NCBI GenBank assembly: GCA_963755695.1
Contig: CAVWLB010000008.1
Coordinates: 186,001 to 250,000 of the forward strand
Direction of reading: 5' to 3'
Origin: QHWT01 sp963755695
GTDB taxonomy: Bacteria > Acidobacteriota > Vicinamibacteria > Vicinamibacterales > 2-12-FULL-66-21
DNA length: 64,000 bases
Shown: positions 38,264 to 46,617 of the stretch, one piece after another
Numbering within the stretch: the stretch's first letter is position 1
Layout of the letters: every line of letters begins with the position of its first letter
Translations under genes and position numbers: made by a program
Notes under the pieces: model-generated
What the model was told of the DNA's origin: nothing
Database searches by the model: none
Seen by the model: the letters and a program-made list of their open reading frames with translations, nothing else

Positions 38264-38887
38264 CTATTTGAATCTCTTGTTCACCGCGTCCCAGTTCACC
38301 ACGTTCCACCACGCCGTGATGTAGTCGGGGCGGCGGTTCTGGTACTTCAGATAGTACGCATGTTCCCAGACGTCCAGGCCAAGCAGCGGCTTCTTCCCTT
38401 CCATGAGCGGGCTGTCCTGGTTCGCGGTGCTCTCGATCACCAGCTTGCCCCCTGCATCGATCAGCCACGCCCAGCCGCTGCCAAAACGCTTCACCGCTGC
38501 ATCGGCGAACTGCGTCTTGAACGTGTCGAAGCTTCCAAATGACGACTTGATGGCGTCGGCAATCGCGCCGGTGGGCTGACTGCCCTTGCCCGGACCCATG
38601 ATCTCCCAGAACATCGTGTGGTTCACGTGCCCGCCACCGTTGTTCCGGACGGCGGTACGGATCGCTTCCGGCACGCTGTTGATGCCCTTGATCAGTTCCT
38701 CGACGCTCTTGTTCTGCAGCTCCGGGTTCTTCTCGAGAGCAGTGTTCAAATTGTTGACGTACGCGGCATGGTGCTTGTCGTGATGGATGCGCATCGTCTG
38801 CTCGTCGATGTGCGGCTCCAGCGCGTTGTAGTCGTACGGCAGAGGGGGAACTGAATGTGCCTTCACGCTCTCCTTGACATCGGCCAT
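38264..38887 (-). CDS. sodA: Superoxide dismutase (Fe/Mn family, Mn-type residues)
   Basis: Enzyme of 207 aa that converts superoxide to hydrogen peroxide and oxygen. The metal ligands are visible: His in MRIHHDKHH, His in GGHVNHTMFWEIM, and Asp and His in LDVWEHAYYLKYQNRR. The Gln in ANQDSPL and GSGWAWLI point to the Mn-type. The N-terminus has a ~10-residue extension (MADVKESVKA) but no signal peptide. It is 10 bp downstream of nadA, probably co-transcribed; NadA has an oxygen-sensitive cluster, so the pairing makes sense. Confidence 0.95.
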   Translation of the reverse strand: MADVKESVKAHSVPPLPYDYNALEPHIDEQTMRIHHDKHHAAYVNNLNTALEKNPELQNKSVEELIKGINSVPEAIRTAVRNNGGGHVNHTMFWEIMGPGKGSQPTGAIADAIKSSFGSFDTFKTQFADAAVKRFGSGWAWLIDAGGKLVIESTANQDSPLMEGKKPLLGLDVWEHAYYLKYQNRRPDYITAWWNVVNWDAVNKRFK

Positions 38888-38897
38888 AGCAATCTCC

Positions 38898-40034
38898 TTA
38901 ACGAATCTCGAGCATCCGATCGAGCGCGAGCCGGGCCCAGCGCTTCGTTTCCTCGGGCACGATGATTTGATTGTGAATCGTTCCTTCCAGCAGGCCTTCG
39001 AGCACCCAGAGCAAGTGGTTTGGCGACACCCGGAACATCGTCGAACAGAGGCAACCGAAAGGATCGAGCGTGACCACCGTGCGATCCGGTGCGAGCTCGT
39101 GCATCATGCGGTTCACGAGATGGATCTCGGTCGCGACCGCCCACACCGATCCCTTGGGACTCTTGCGGAGCGTTTCGATGATGAACTCGGTAGAGCCGCT
39201 CAGATCCGCTGCCTGCACGACGTCGAACGTGCACTCGGGATGGGCGATGACCTTCCCCTCCGGGTGTTTGTTTCGGAACGCCTCGATCTGTTGGACCGTG
39301 AAGCGCGTGTGAACCGAGCAGTGCCCCTTCCACAGCAGCAGCTTCACGTCTTTCACCTGATCCGCCGTCAGCCCGCCATCAAGCTCGTGCGGATCCCAGA
39401 CTGCCATGCGGTCGAGGGGAACGCCAAGCTTGTAGCCGGTGTTCCGCCCGAGATGCTGGTCGGGCAGCATCACCAGGCGCTCTCCGTGCTCCCACGCCCA
39501 CGACATCACACCCGCGGCGTTGGTGGAGGTGCAAACGACGCCGCCATGTTTCCCGCAGAACGCTTTGATCGCCGCTGACGAGTTGATGTAGGTGACGGGG
39601 ACCACCCCGTTCACGTCCACGCCCCTGTCGCCGAGCTCGCGCCAGCAGATGTCGAGCTGATCCTCCTCCGCCATATCGGCCATCGAGCATCCCGCCGCAA
39701 GGTCCGGCAACACGACCTTCTGGTCGGGCCCGCGCAGGATGTCGGCGCTTTCGGCCATGAAGTGCACGCCGCAGAACACGATGAATTCCGCGGCGCCACG
39801 GCTGGCAGCGGCGCGCGCCAGCTTCAGGGAGTCGCCGGTGAAATCGGCGAACTTGATCACTTCGTCGCGCTGATAGTGATGACCCAGAATCACCAGCCGC
39901 TCGCCCAGCGTGCTCTTCGCGGAGCGAATCCGCTCATCCATTTCATCGTCGGACAGACGGAGATACCGCTCGGCCAGCGGCTGACGCTCGCCAATGCTCT
40001 GCTTCTCTATCTGGGTGAGCAGTTGGATATCCAT
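38898..40034 (-). CDS. nadA: Quinolinate synthase NadA
   Basis: Enzyme of 378 aa making quinolinate from iminoaspartate and dihydroxyacetone phosphate in NAD synthesis, with a [4Fe-4S] cluster. Visible motifs: ILGHHYQRDEVIKFAD, FCGVHFMAESADIL (first ligand Cys), VVCTSTNAAG and LDPFGCLCSTMFR for the others. Length is normal for the long form. NadB and NadC are not in the window. The region upstream of its start (40035-40235) is mostly word repeat. Confidence 0.96.
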   Translation of the reverse strand: MDIQLLTQIEKQSIGERQPLAERYLRLSDDEMDERIRSAKSTLGERLVILGHHYQRDEVIKFADFTGDSLKLARAAASRGAAEFIVFCGVHFMAESADILRGPDQKVVLPDLAAGCSMADMAEEDQLDICWRELGDRGVDVNGVVPVTYINSSAAIKAFCGKHGGVVCTSTNAAGVMSWAWEHGERLVMLPDQHLGRNTGYKLGVPLDRMAVWDPHELDGGLTADQVKDVKLLLWKGHCSVHTRFTVQQIEAFRNKHPEGKVIAHPECTFDVVQAADLSGSTEFIIETLRKSPKGSVWAVATEIHLVNRMMHELAPDRTVVTLDPFGCLCSTMFRVSPNHLLWVLEGLLEGTIHNQIIVPEETKRWARLALDRMLEIR

Positions 40035-40060
40035 GCGCAGCCCACAATTGTACTACTGCG

Positions 40061-40230
40061 GGTTCTCAGGTTCTCAGGTTCTCGGGTTCTCGGGTTCTCA
40101 GGTTCTCAGGTTCTAAGGTTCAGCTTCTTTCTGTCGACACCCTCAGAAGAACTCAGAACCACAGAACTCAGAACTCAGAACCAGAGAACTTTGAGAACCC
40201 GTGAACCTGAGAACCTGAGAACCTGAGACC
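40061..40230 (+). repeat. GGTTCTCA word array with long inverted second arm
   Basis: The left arm (40061-40120) is about eight copies of GGTTCTCA/GGTTCTCG. The right arm (about 40146-40230) is GAACTCAGAACC and GAACCTGAGAACC words, the complement. A ~25 bp unique segment separates them. The RNA could fold into a very long imperfect hairpin. It fills the gap between nadA and mqnE, both minus strand, so it could end nadA transcription or protect transcript ends. Confidence 0.85.
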
Positions 40231-40235
40231 GGGCC

Positions 40236-41348
40236 CTACCCCTCTACCCCTGCTTCCGTCCCGATGACGTTGTAGAGCGTGTCGCGCTCGATTGGTTCAC
40301 GCCCCGCAGCGCGGATGAGGCGGCGGATTTCGAGGGTGGTCATGGCTTCGGGGGTGGGGGAACCGGCCATGTGATAGATGCGTTCTTCCTGTACCGTGCC
40401 GTCGAGATCGTCGGCACCAAACCACAGCGCGAGTTGGGCGGTTTCGACGCCCGTCGCGATCCAGAACGCCTTGATGTGCGGAACGTTGTCGAGCATCAGC
40501 CTCGATACGGCGAGCACGCGGAGCGTGTCAATCGCGCTCGGCGCCGGCAGCTTTCGCATCTGATTGTTGTCGGGATGGAACGCGAGCGGGATGAACGCCT
40601 GGAGGCCGCCGGTCTCGTCCTGGAGCGCCCGGGTTCTGAGCATGTGATCGACGCGTTCCTCCGCCGTCTCGATGTGCCCGTACAACATCGTCACGTTCGA
40701 GCGCATGCCGAGACCGTGCGCCAGCCGATGAATCGCGAGATACCGATCGGTCCCGCACTTGTCGTCGCAGATCTTCTTCCGCACCCGCTCTGCAAAGATC
40801 TCCGCGCCGCCGCCTGGCAGCGAATCGAGACCCGCTTCCTGCAGCTCGCGAAGCACCTGCTCGTCGGTCTTCCCGTAGAGATCGGCAAAGAACGCGATCT
40901 CCACCGCGGTGAAGCACTTCATATGAATCTGCGGCCGGATGCGCTTGAAGCCGCGCAAAAGCTCGGTGTAATAGTCAAAGGGGAGATCGGGGTGCAGTCC
41001 GTTGACGACATGGATCTCGGTGAGTGGTTGACCGCTGCGTTGCCGCAGCTTGTCCCACGCCTGCTCCAGCGACATCGTGTACAAACCCGGATCGCCGGGA
41101 CGTAACCGCGCAAACGAGCAGAACAGGCAATTGGCGACGCAGACGTTGGTCGCCTCGAGGCGGATGTTGAAGTTGTAGTAGGTGCGCGCGCCGTGCCGTT
41201 TCTCGCGGTCGCGATTGGCCAGCCATCCGAGCGCGAGGGTATCGGGACAGGCGAACAGGCGCACGCCATCGTCGAACGAGAGGCGGACGCCCGCATCCAA
41301 TTTCGCGGCGATGTCGCCGAGACCCTCGCGTTCAACCCTGTTCAGCAC
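40236..41348 (-). CDS. mqnE: Aminodeoxyfutalosine synthase MqnE
   Basis: Radical SAM enzyme of 370 aa in the futalosine route to menaquinone. The cluster motif is CVANCLFC (CxxxCxxC). HVVNGLHPDLPFDYY, IHMKCFTAVEIAFFADLYG and LPGGGAEIFAERVR fit MqnE. I chose GTG 41348 (VLNRVEREGL) since longer readings run into the cobalamin riboswitch region and 370 aa is the usual length. MqnD is encoded 5 kb away. No MqnA, MqnB or MqnC is in the window. Confidence 0.93.
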   Translation of the reverse strand: MLNRVEREGLGDIAAKLDAGVRLSFDDGVRLFACPDTLALGWLANRDREKRHGARTYYNFNIRLEATNVCVANCLFCSFARLRPGDPGLYTMSLEQAWDKLRQRSGQPLTEIHVVNGLHPDLPFDYYTELLRGFKRIRPQIHMKCFTAVEIAFFADLYGKTDEQVLRELQEAGLDSLPGGGAEIFAERVRKKICDDKCGTDRYLAIHRLAHGLGMRSNVTMLYGHIETAEERVDHMLRTRALQDETGGLQAFIPLAFHPDNNQMRKLPAPSAIDTLRVLAVSRLMLDNVPHIKAFWIATGVETAQLALWFGADDLDGTVQEERIYHMAGSPTPEAMTTLEIRRLIRAAGREPIERDTLYNVIGTEAGVEG

Positions 41349-41357
41349 GCTGTCTAG

Positions 41358-41365
41358 AGTATACT
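41358..41365. promoter_or_regulatory. Palindromic -10 element (AGTATACT) between mqnE and the B12 riboswitch
   Basis: The 8 bp palindrome reads TATACT on both strands, offset by 2 bp. On the minus strand it is ~10 bp before the mqnE GTG, which would give a nearly leaderless mRNA. On the plus strand it precedes the cobalamin riboswitch. No good -35 is visible on either side. Confidence 0.4.
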
Positions 41366-41394
41366 TGGCGATTGCCGGTGCACCGAGCCTCTGC

Positions 41395-41610
41395 GCGGTG
41401 CACCGCACGCCCGGCGGTCTTGCGAAGTGGGTGCAAAGCCCACGCGGTGCCGCCACTGTAAGCGGGGAGCGTCATCTTCAAGCGCCGGTTAGACCGGCAG
41501 CCACTGTGGTCATGCAGGTGTAGGGCGGGTCTTTGGACGCGCCGCTCATTTGCCAACCGTGGGAAGGCGAGGATGCGCGCGACGATCCGCAAGCCAGGAT
41601 ACCTGACCGA
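41395..41610 (+). promoter_or_regulatory. Cobalamin riboswitch
   Basis: Conserved pieces in the right order: the GGGTGCAAAGCCCACGCGG stem, CCGCCACTGTAAGCGG, a second GCCACTGTGGTCATG-like element, and the B12 box AGCCAGGATACCT at 41592-41604. It lies ~60 bp before the TonB-receptor start. The family binds adenosylcobalamin or aquocobalamin and lowers expression when the ligand is present. End points are approximate. Confidence 0.9.
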
Positions 41611-41664
41611 CCCGGGCCCGTTCACTTCAGCCGTCGGCGCGAGAGCACGCCGAAAGGAGGCCCG

Positions 41665-43911
41665 GTGCGTTTCCGCACGTCCGTCGTTTTCACAACCCTC
41701 AGTCTGATCCTCGCTGCGCGAGCCGACGCCGCGATCGTCGAGGGCCGCGTAGTCGATCCCGATTCGCGCGCCGTCGCTGGCGCGCAGGTGGTCCTCGTCT
41801 GCGGATCGTCGATCGCGGCCTACGCCACCACTGACTCGGACGGTCGATTCAAGACGTCGGAGGTTTCCGGAGCGTGCGAGCTGCGGATTGCTGTCGACGG
41901 ATTCGCCGCGGCTCCGCTCTCGCTTGACCTGGAACCCGGTTCCGCACCACGCGATGCCGGGACCGTGCGACTCGATTTGAGCGCCGTTTCGGAATCGCTG
42001 GTCGTGTCTGCCGCCCAGGTCGATGTACCGCTCTCACAGGCATCTTCTTCGGTGACGGTCATCACCGCCTCCGAACTGCGCGCGCGGCAGTTGATGACCG
42101 TCGCGGACGCCTTGCGCGAGGTACCGGGACTGACCGTCGCGCGAAACGGCGGCACCGGCGCGCTGACCAGCGTCTTTCCGCGCGGCGGGGAGTCGGATTA
42201 CACGCTGGTGTTCATCGACGGCGTGCAGGCCAATTCGTTCGGCGGCGGCTTCGATTTCGCCCACCTCGCGACCGACAACATCGACCGGATCGAGATCGTC
42301 CGCGGACCGCAGAGTGCGCTTTACGGATCGAACGCCATCGGCGCCGTGGTCCGCATCGTCACCAGGACGGGCGGACCGATTCGGGGGGATGCGACGGTTG
42401 AAGGCGGAAGCTTCGCTACCGCCCGCGCCGCCGCATCTTCGTCGGGCACATGGGACCGGTTCGAGTGGGGCGCCGGAGCTGAACGGCTCGTCAGCGACGG
42501 CTTCAACGGGACGTCTCTCGCCTCCGGCGAAGAGGTGGTCAACGACAACTACGAACGAACGAGCGCCGGACTAAACGGCGGCTGGCGGCAGGCCAACGGC
42601 GTGTCGGTCCGAGGCGACCTCAGTTTCGAGCGCGACGAACGTGGCTTCCCGGGTGCGTTCGGCTCGGACCCTGGCAATACGTTCGAAGGTGTCGATCGCA
42701 TTTCGCGTGGCCGGGACGATCGCTGGACCGGTTCCATCGGCGGCACCATCCCTTCCGGCGCGCGCGTGCGCACGCAGGCACAGGCCACGTGGAACAGCAT
42801 CGACAGCGATTTCGCCAGTCCATTTGGCGACTCGGAATCGACATCGAAACGGTGGACGGCGCGTGCCCAGTCCGACATCAGCGTGCGTCGCGGATTCGAT
42901 GTATCTGCCGGGATCGAGTTTCAGCATGAGCGCGCGACCAGCACGTTCATTACCGACGCCTCGTTTGCCGAGGTTCCGGTCAAACGCTCGATTGCCGGCT
43001 ACTTCGGCGAGGCACGGTGGAACGCTGGCGAACGGGTCTTCCTGACTGGCGGCCTTCGCGTCGAAGACATCCGGCGCAATCCGCTGCCGGGAGTTTCGCC
43101 GCCACCTGACGGGGGGCCGGTTCCGGATGATCATGTTGTCTCGGTCAACCCGCGGATTGCTGCGGCCTGGTATGTCCGCCCCGGCGCGGAGCGATCCACC
43201 AAGCTGCGCGCGTCGATTGGAACCGGCATTCGTCCACCCGACGCATTCGAGATCGCGTTCACCGACAATCCCTCGTTGAAGCCGGAACGGAGCCGCAGCT
43301 TCGACGTCGGGATTGACCAGGTGCTCGCCTCCGGTCACGCTCTGGTCGAAGCGACCGTGTTCCATAACACATTCGACGATCTGATCGTGGCAGTGGGGCG
43401 CTCTCAGCAGTCGAGCCAGTTCCGGACCGACAACATCTCGAACGCGCGCGCGCGCGGAATCGAGCTCGCGTCGACGCTGCGAACCCGGACGGGATCGGTC
43501 GACCTCCAGGCTCGCGTCGGCTACACCTTTCTCGACACCGATATTCTCGCCGTAGACCGCGGTGCCGCCGCGCCGCCGCCGTTCGAAATTGGAGATCCTC
43601 TACTTCGCCGTCCTCGCCATCAGTGGTCGCTCGATCTCACCGCATCGGGGGGACGCGCCACCGGTTGGATCCGCGGCGGGGGCCGGGGCAATGTACTCGA
43701 CGTCGATCCGACCCTCGGCGCCTTTGGCGGCCTCTTCGACGCGGCTGGCTACGCCGTGTGGCATGCCGGCGGCGCGTGGAAACTGACCAAGAGCGTCGAG
43801 CTGTTCGGCCGGGTCGAAAACCTGTTCGACCGGACATATGAGGAAGCGCTCGGGTTCCCGGCGCTCGGGCGCGGTGCAATGGCGGGTTTGCGCGTTGCTG
43901 CAAGCCGCTGA
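41665..43911 (+). CDS. btuB: TonB-dependent vitamin B12 receptor (BtuB-like)
   Basis: Outer-membrane receptor of 748 aa. GTG start at 41665 after AAAGGAGG. Signal peptide (1-24, ending ARADAA), an extra carboxypeptidase-regulatory-like domain (about 25-100, VEGRVVDPDSRAVAGAQV), then the plug (SSSVTVITASELRARQ, DYTLVFIDGVQAN, IEIVRGPQSALYGSNAIG) and a barrel ending in VENLFDRTYEEALGFPALGRG. The cobalamin riboswitch upstream and the ABC genes downstream identify the substrate as a cobamide. The N-terminal domain is absent from E. coli BtuB but common in Bacteroidota and Acidobacteriota receptors. Confidence 0.92.
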   Translation: MRFRTSVVFTTLSLILAARADAAIVEGRVVDPDSRAVAGAQVVLVCGSSIAAYATTDSDGRFKTSEVSGACELRIAVDGFAAAPLSLDLEPGSAPRDAGTVRLDLSAVSESLVVSAAQVDVPLSQASSSVTVITASELRARQLMTVADALREVPGLTVARNGGTGALTSVFPRGGESDYTLVFIDGVQANSFGGGFDFAHLATDNIDRIEIVRGPQSALYGSNAIGAVVRIVTRTGGPIRGDATVEGGSFATARAAASSSGTWDRFEWGAGAERLVSDGFNGTSLASGEEVVNDNYERTSAGLNGGWRQANGVSVRGDLSFERDERGFPGAFGSDPGNTFEGVDRISRGRDDRWTGSIGGTIPSGARVRTQAQATWNSIDSDFASPFGDSESTSKRWTARAQSDISVRRGFDVSAGIEFQHERATSTFITDASFAEVPVKRSIAGYFGEARWNAGERVFLTGGLRVEDIRRNPLPGVSPPPDGGPVPDDHVVSVNPRIAAAWYVRPGAERSTKLRASIGTGIRPPDAFEIAFTDNPSLKPERSRSFDVGIDQVLASGHALVEATVFHNTFDDLIVAVGRSQQSSQFRTDNISNARARGIELASTLRTRTGSVDLQARVGYTFLDTDILAVDRGAAAPPPFEIGDPLLRRPRHQWSLDLTASGGRATGWIRGGGRGNVLDVDPTLGAFGGLFDAAGYAVWHAGGAWKLTKSVELFGRVENLFDRTYEEALGFPALGRGAMAGLRVAASR

Positions 43912-44701
43912 CGCGTGGTTTTCGTACGACGCTCTGACGCCGGTGCTACGCGGGGTGTCGATCGACGTCCCCTCCGACGGTTGCGTCGGCATCCTCGGCC
44001 CTAACGGATCGGGCAAAACCACGATGTTGCGGCTGCTTGCCGGCACACGGCAGCCGAAGCGCGGGACGATCACCCTCGACGGCACGCCGCTGACCCAATT
44101 GTCGCGGGCCGCGCTGGCCCGCCGCATGGCAGTCGTGCCGCAGGAAACTCACCTCGCCTTCGACTACACGGTGCTCGAAGTCGCGATGATGGGGCGCTAT
44201 CCGCATCTCGGGCCATTCCAAATCGAAGGGCCGTTGGATCTCTCGATCGTGGAGGAGGCGCTCGAGGCCACCGGCACCCGCAGGCTGAAGGGGCGACTGT
44301 TCGCAACGCTCAGCGGCGGTGAAAAACAGCGCGTGGTGATTGCCGGAGCGCTCGCCCAGGTTCACGCCGAGACCGCGGGGATCCTGCTGCTGGACGAACC
44401 GACGGCGTCGCTCGACCTCGGCTACCAACTCGAAGTCGCGGCCCTGCTGCGCCGTCTGCACGACGAGCGCGGTGTCGCGATTGTCATTTCGACGCACGAC
44501 CTGAACCTCGCAGGAACGTTGTGCGACACCCTCGTGCTGCTGCACGAAGGGACGGTGCTCGCCGCCGGCCGGACCGACGACGTGTTGACGCGCGAGAACG
44601 TCCGGCGGCTCTATGGCGTCGAAGCCGATGTGATCGACCATTCGTCCGGTCGCCGGATTGTCGTCCCGGTCCGACGGCTGGCAGCCGGAGATCGGCAATG
44701 A
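43874..44701 (+). CDS. btuD: Cobalamin ABC importer, ATP-binding subunit (BtuD-like)
   Basis: ATPase of ~275 aa. Walker A GPNGSGKTT, Q-loop VVPQETH, signature LSGGEKQR, Walker B ILLLDEPTASLD and switch His in ISTHDLN: a complete FecE/BtuD-type subunit. The start is uncertain: GTG 43874 inside the btuB 3' end is used here, and a later TTG is possible. It energises B12 transport through BtuC. Confidence 0.9.
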   Translation: MQWRVCALLQAADAWFSYDALTPVLRGVSIDVPSDGCVGILGPNGSGKTTMLRLLAGTRQPKRGTITLDGTPLTQLSRAALARRMAVVPQETHLAFDYTVLEVAMMGRYPHLGPFQIEGPLDLSIVEEALEATGTRRLKGRLFATLSGGEKQRVVIAGALAQVHAETAGILLLDEPTASLDLGYQLEVAALLRRLHDERGVAIVISTHDLNLAGTLCDTLVLLHEGTVLAAGRTDDVLTRENVRRLYGVEADVIDHSSGRRIVVPVRRLAAGDRQ

Positions 44702-45699
44702 CGCTCGGCGCCCGCCTGGCACGGACGGTTGCCGGATTCGGGGCGATCGCGCTGGCAACCGTGCTGCTCGCCCCGCTGGTCGGATCGACACCGATCAGCC
44801 TTCGGCGGGTGTTCGATTTCTCGATTCCGTTTGCCGACAATGCCGATGCTCAGATCTTCTTTGTCGCGCGGTTGCCGCGGACGCTTGCCGGCGCGTGGGT
44901 CGGTGCGTGTCTCGCGGCCGCTGGCGTGGTCTTTCAGGGTCTGCTGCGAAATCCTCTGGCAACGCCGTTCACGCTCGGCGTGTCGGCTGGCGCTGCGCTC
45001 GGCGCGATGCTGGCGATCACGTTCGACTGGTCGCTGACCGCAATTGGTATCTCGGCGGTGCCGGCGGCGGCGTTCGCTGGATCGGTTGCAGCCGTGGCGA
45101 TCGTCTATGCGCTCGCCCAGGCGCGGCATCGCGGCCTGTCGACCAGCGTGCTGTTGCTCGCGGGGGTGACGCTCAACGCGTTTCTCTCGGCATTGATTCT
45201 CTTCGTGCAATACTTCGCGGATTTCGCCGACACCTATCGGACGCTGCGCTGGCTGATGGGAGATCTCGACGTGAGCAGCTACCAGCCGCTGATTGCGGCG
45301 CTTCCGCTGGGCGTGCTCGCCTTCGGCGCCTTTGCCTGGCTCGCGCGTCCGCTCAACCTGCTGTCGCTTGGTCCTGACAGCGCCGAGTCTCGAGGGCTGA
45401 ACGTGGCCGCCGCACAGCGGACCGCCTTCTTCAGTGCCTCGCTCGCGACGGGAGCGGCCGTCTCGGTCGGCGGACCCATCGGCTTCGTGGGCATCGTCGT
45501 TCCGCACCTGGTCCGACTGCTCGTCGGGCCAGATCACCGGTTGGTGTTGCCGGCCGCGTCGCTCTTCGGCGCCGCCTTTCTCGTCGCGTGCGATCTGCTC
45601 GCCCGCACCCTTCTCGCCCCGGTGGAGCTTCCCGTCGGGATCATCACCGCCATCATTGGTGGACCGTTTTTCTTATGGCTGCTGACAAGAAATCGCTAG
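44698..45699 (+). CDS. btuC: Cobalamin ABC importer, permease (BtuC-like)
   Basis: FecCD-family permease of 333 aa with about ten membrane helices. Family motifs RLPRTLAGAWVGACLAAAGVVFQGLLRNPLA and GGPIGFVGIVVPHLVRLLVGPDHR are spread as usual, and it ends GGPFFLWLL. The ATG overlaps the btuD stop by 4 bp, and its 3' end overlaps btuF by 25 bp, so all three are translated together. Confidence 0.93.
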   Translation: MTLGARLARTVAGFGAIALATVLLAPLVGSTPISLRRVFDFSIPFADNADAQIFFVARLPRTLAGAWVGACLAAAGVVFQGLLRNPLATPFTLGVSAGAALGAMLAITFDWSLTAIGISAVPAAAFAGSVAAVAIVYALAQARHRGLSTSVLLLAGVTLNAFLSALILFVQYFADFADTYRTLRWLMGDLDVSSYQPLIAALPLGVLAFGAFAWLARPLNLLSLGPDSAESRGLNVAAAQRTAFFSASLATGAAVSVGGPIGFVGIVVPHLVRLLVGPDHRLVLPAASLFGAAFLVACDLLARTLLAPVELPVGIITAIIGGPFFLWLLTRNR

Positions 45700-46562
45700 T
45701 CGTGCTGCTGCTGGCGTGGCTGCTGTGCGGCACCGCCCCGCAATCCCCAAATCCTCAAATCCACAAATCACCAAATCGGATCATCACCGTGATCCCGGCC
45801 GTGACCGAGATCCTGTTCGCGATTGGCGCGGGAAGGCAGGTCGTGGGAGTGGGGAGCTTCGATACCTTCCCTCCCGAAGTGAACAAGCTGCCGAAGGTGG
45901 GGGCGCTGCTGGACCCCGACGTCGAGCGCATTCTGTCGCTGACGCCGGACCTGGTGGTGATCTATGCAAGCCAGGCGGATTTGAAGCAGCAGCTTCAACG
46001 CGCCGGAATCCGCACTTACGAGTACCAGCATGCGGGCCTCGCTGACGTGACCTCCACCATTCGCGCGCTTGGCGATGTCACCGGGCATGCCGAAGATGCG
46101 AGAAACGTCGCCGCTTCCATCGAACGCGGCCTCGCCGAGATCCGTACACGGGTTGCGAATGAATCGAAGCCGCGCACCTTGCTGGTATTCGGGCACGAGC
46201 GCGGCGCGCTGCGCGGCATTTATGCCAGCGGCGGCGTTGGGTTTCTCGACGACATGCTGACGATTGCTGGAGGCAGGAACGTCTTCGCCGACGTGAAGCA
46301 GCAGTCGGTGCAGGCGAGTACCGAGCAGATCATCGCGCGACGGCCAGAGGTCATCCTCGAGATCCGGGCGACCGACAGTGCGTTTCCGGCTGCCGACCAG
46401 ATGACCGAAGTTCGTGTCTGGAACGCGCTTTCGTCTGTTCCGGCCGTGCGCACCAACCGCGTGTCCTTCCTGGTGGACGACCGTCTCGTCATTCCAGGTC
46501 CGCGAGTGGCCGAGGGGACACGCCTCATGGCCCAGGCGCTGCACCCGGAGGCGTTCCGGTGA
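45675..46562 (+). CDS. btuF: Cobalamin-binding periplasmic protein (BtuF-like)
   Basis: Helical-backbone solute-binding protein of 295 aa. Signal peptide 1-20 (LVVLLLAWLLCGTAP), possibly with a lipobox Cys (WLLCG). Binding domain: RIITVIPAVTEILFAIGAG and LTPDLVVIYASQADLK. Right after the signal peptide the residues SPNPQIHKSPN are encoded by a CAAATCC word repeat, so the linker is repeat-derived. It delivers the cobamide to BtuCD. Confidence 0.9.
   Translation: MAADKKSLVVLLLAWLLCGTAPQSPNPQIHKSPNRIITVIPAVTEILFAIGAGRQVVGVGSFDTFPPEVNKLPKVGALLDPDVERILSLTPDLVVIYASQADLKQQLQRAGIRTYEYQHAGLADVTSTIRALGDVTGHAEDARNVAASIERGLAEIRTRVANESKPRTLLVFGHERGALRGIYASGGVGFLDDMLTIAGGRNVFADVKQQSVQASTEQIIARRPEVILEIRATDSAFPAADQMTEVRVWNALSSVPAVRTNRVSFLVDDRLVIPGPRVAEGTRLMAQALHPEAFR
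45741..45779 (+). repeat. CAAATCC word repeat inside btuF
   Basis: Five copies of an AAATC-centred word spaced 7-8 bp (CCAAATC, TCAAATC, ACAAATC, CCAAATC). It codes for the linker between signal peptide and binding domain. It has the same style as the intergenic word repeats but is within a gene. Confidence 0.65.
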
Positions 46563-46583
46563 TGCTCTGACGACGATTGGAGG

Positions 46584-46601
46584 GCGCCTCTCCAGAGGCG
46601 C
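46584..46601. terminator. Hairpin between convergent btuF and mqnD
   Basis: GCGCCTCT, loop CC, AGAGGCGC: a perfect 8 bp stem with a very short loop between two convergent genes. No T run follows, so it may be a weak or factor-dependent terminator. Confidence 0.5.
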
Positions 46602-46617
46602 AGTCAGCGGAGCCGCG

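Noticed and set aside
40061..40230. Possible CRISPR array
   Set aside because: The repeats are 8 bp words without unique spacers of constant length, and the second half is the reverse complement of the first. No cas gene is near.
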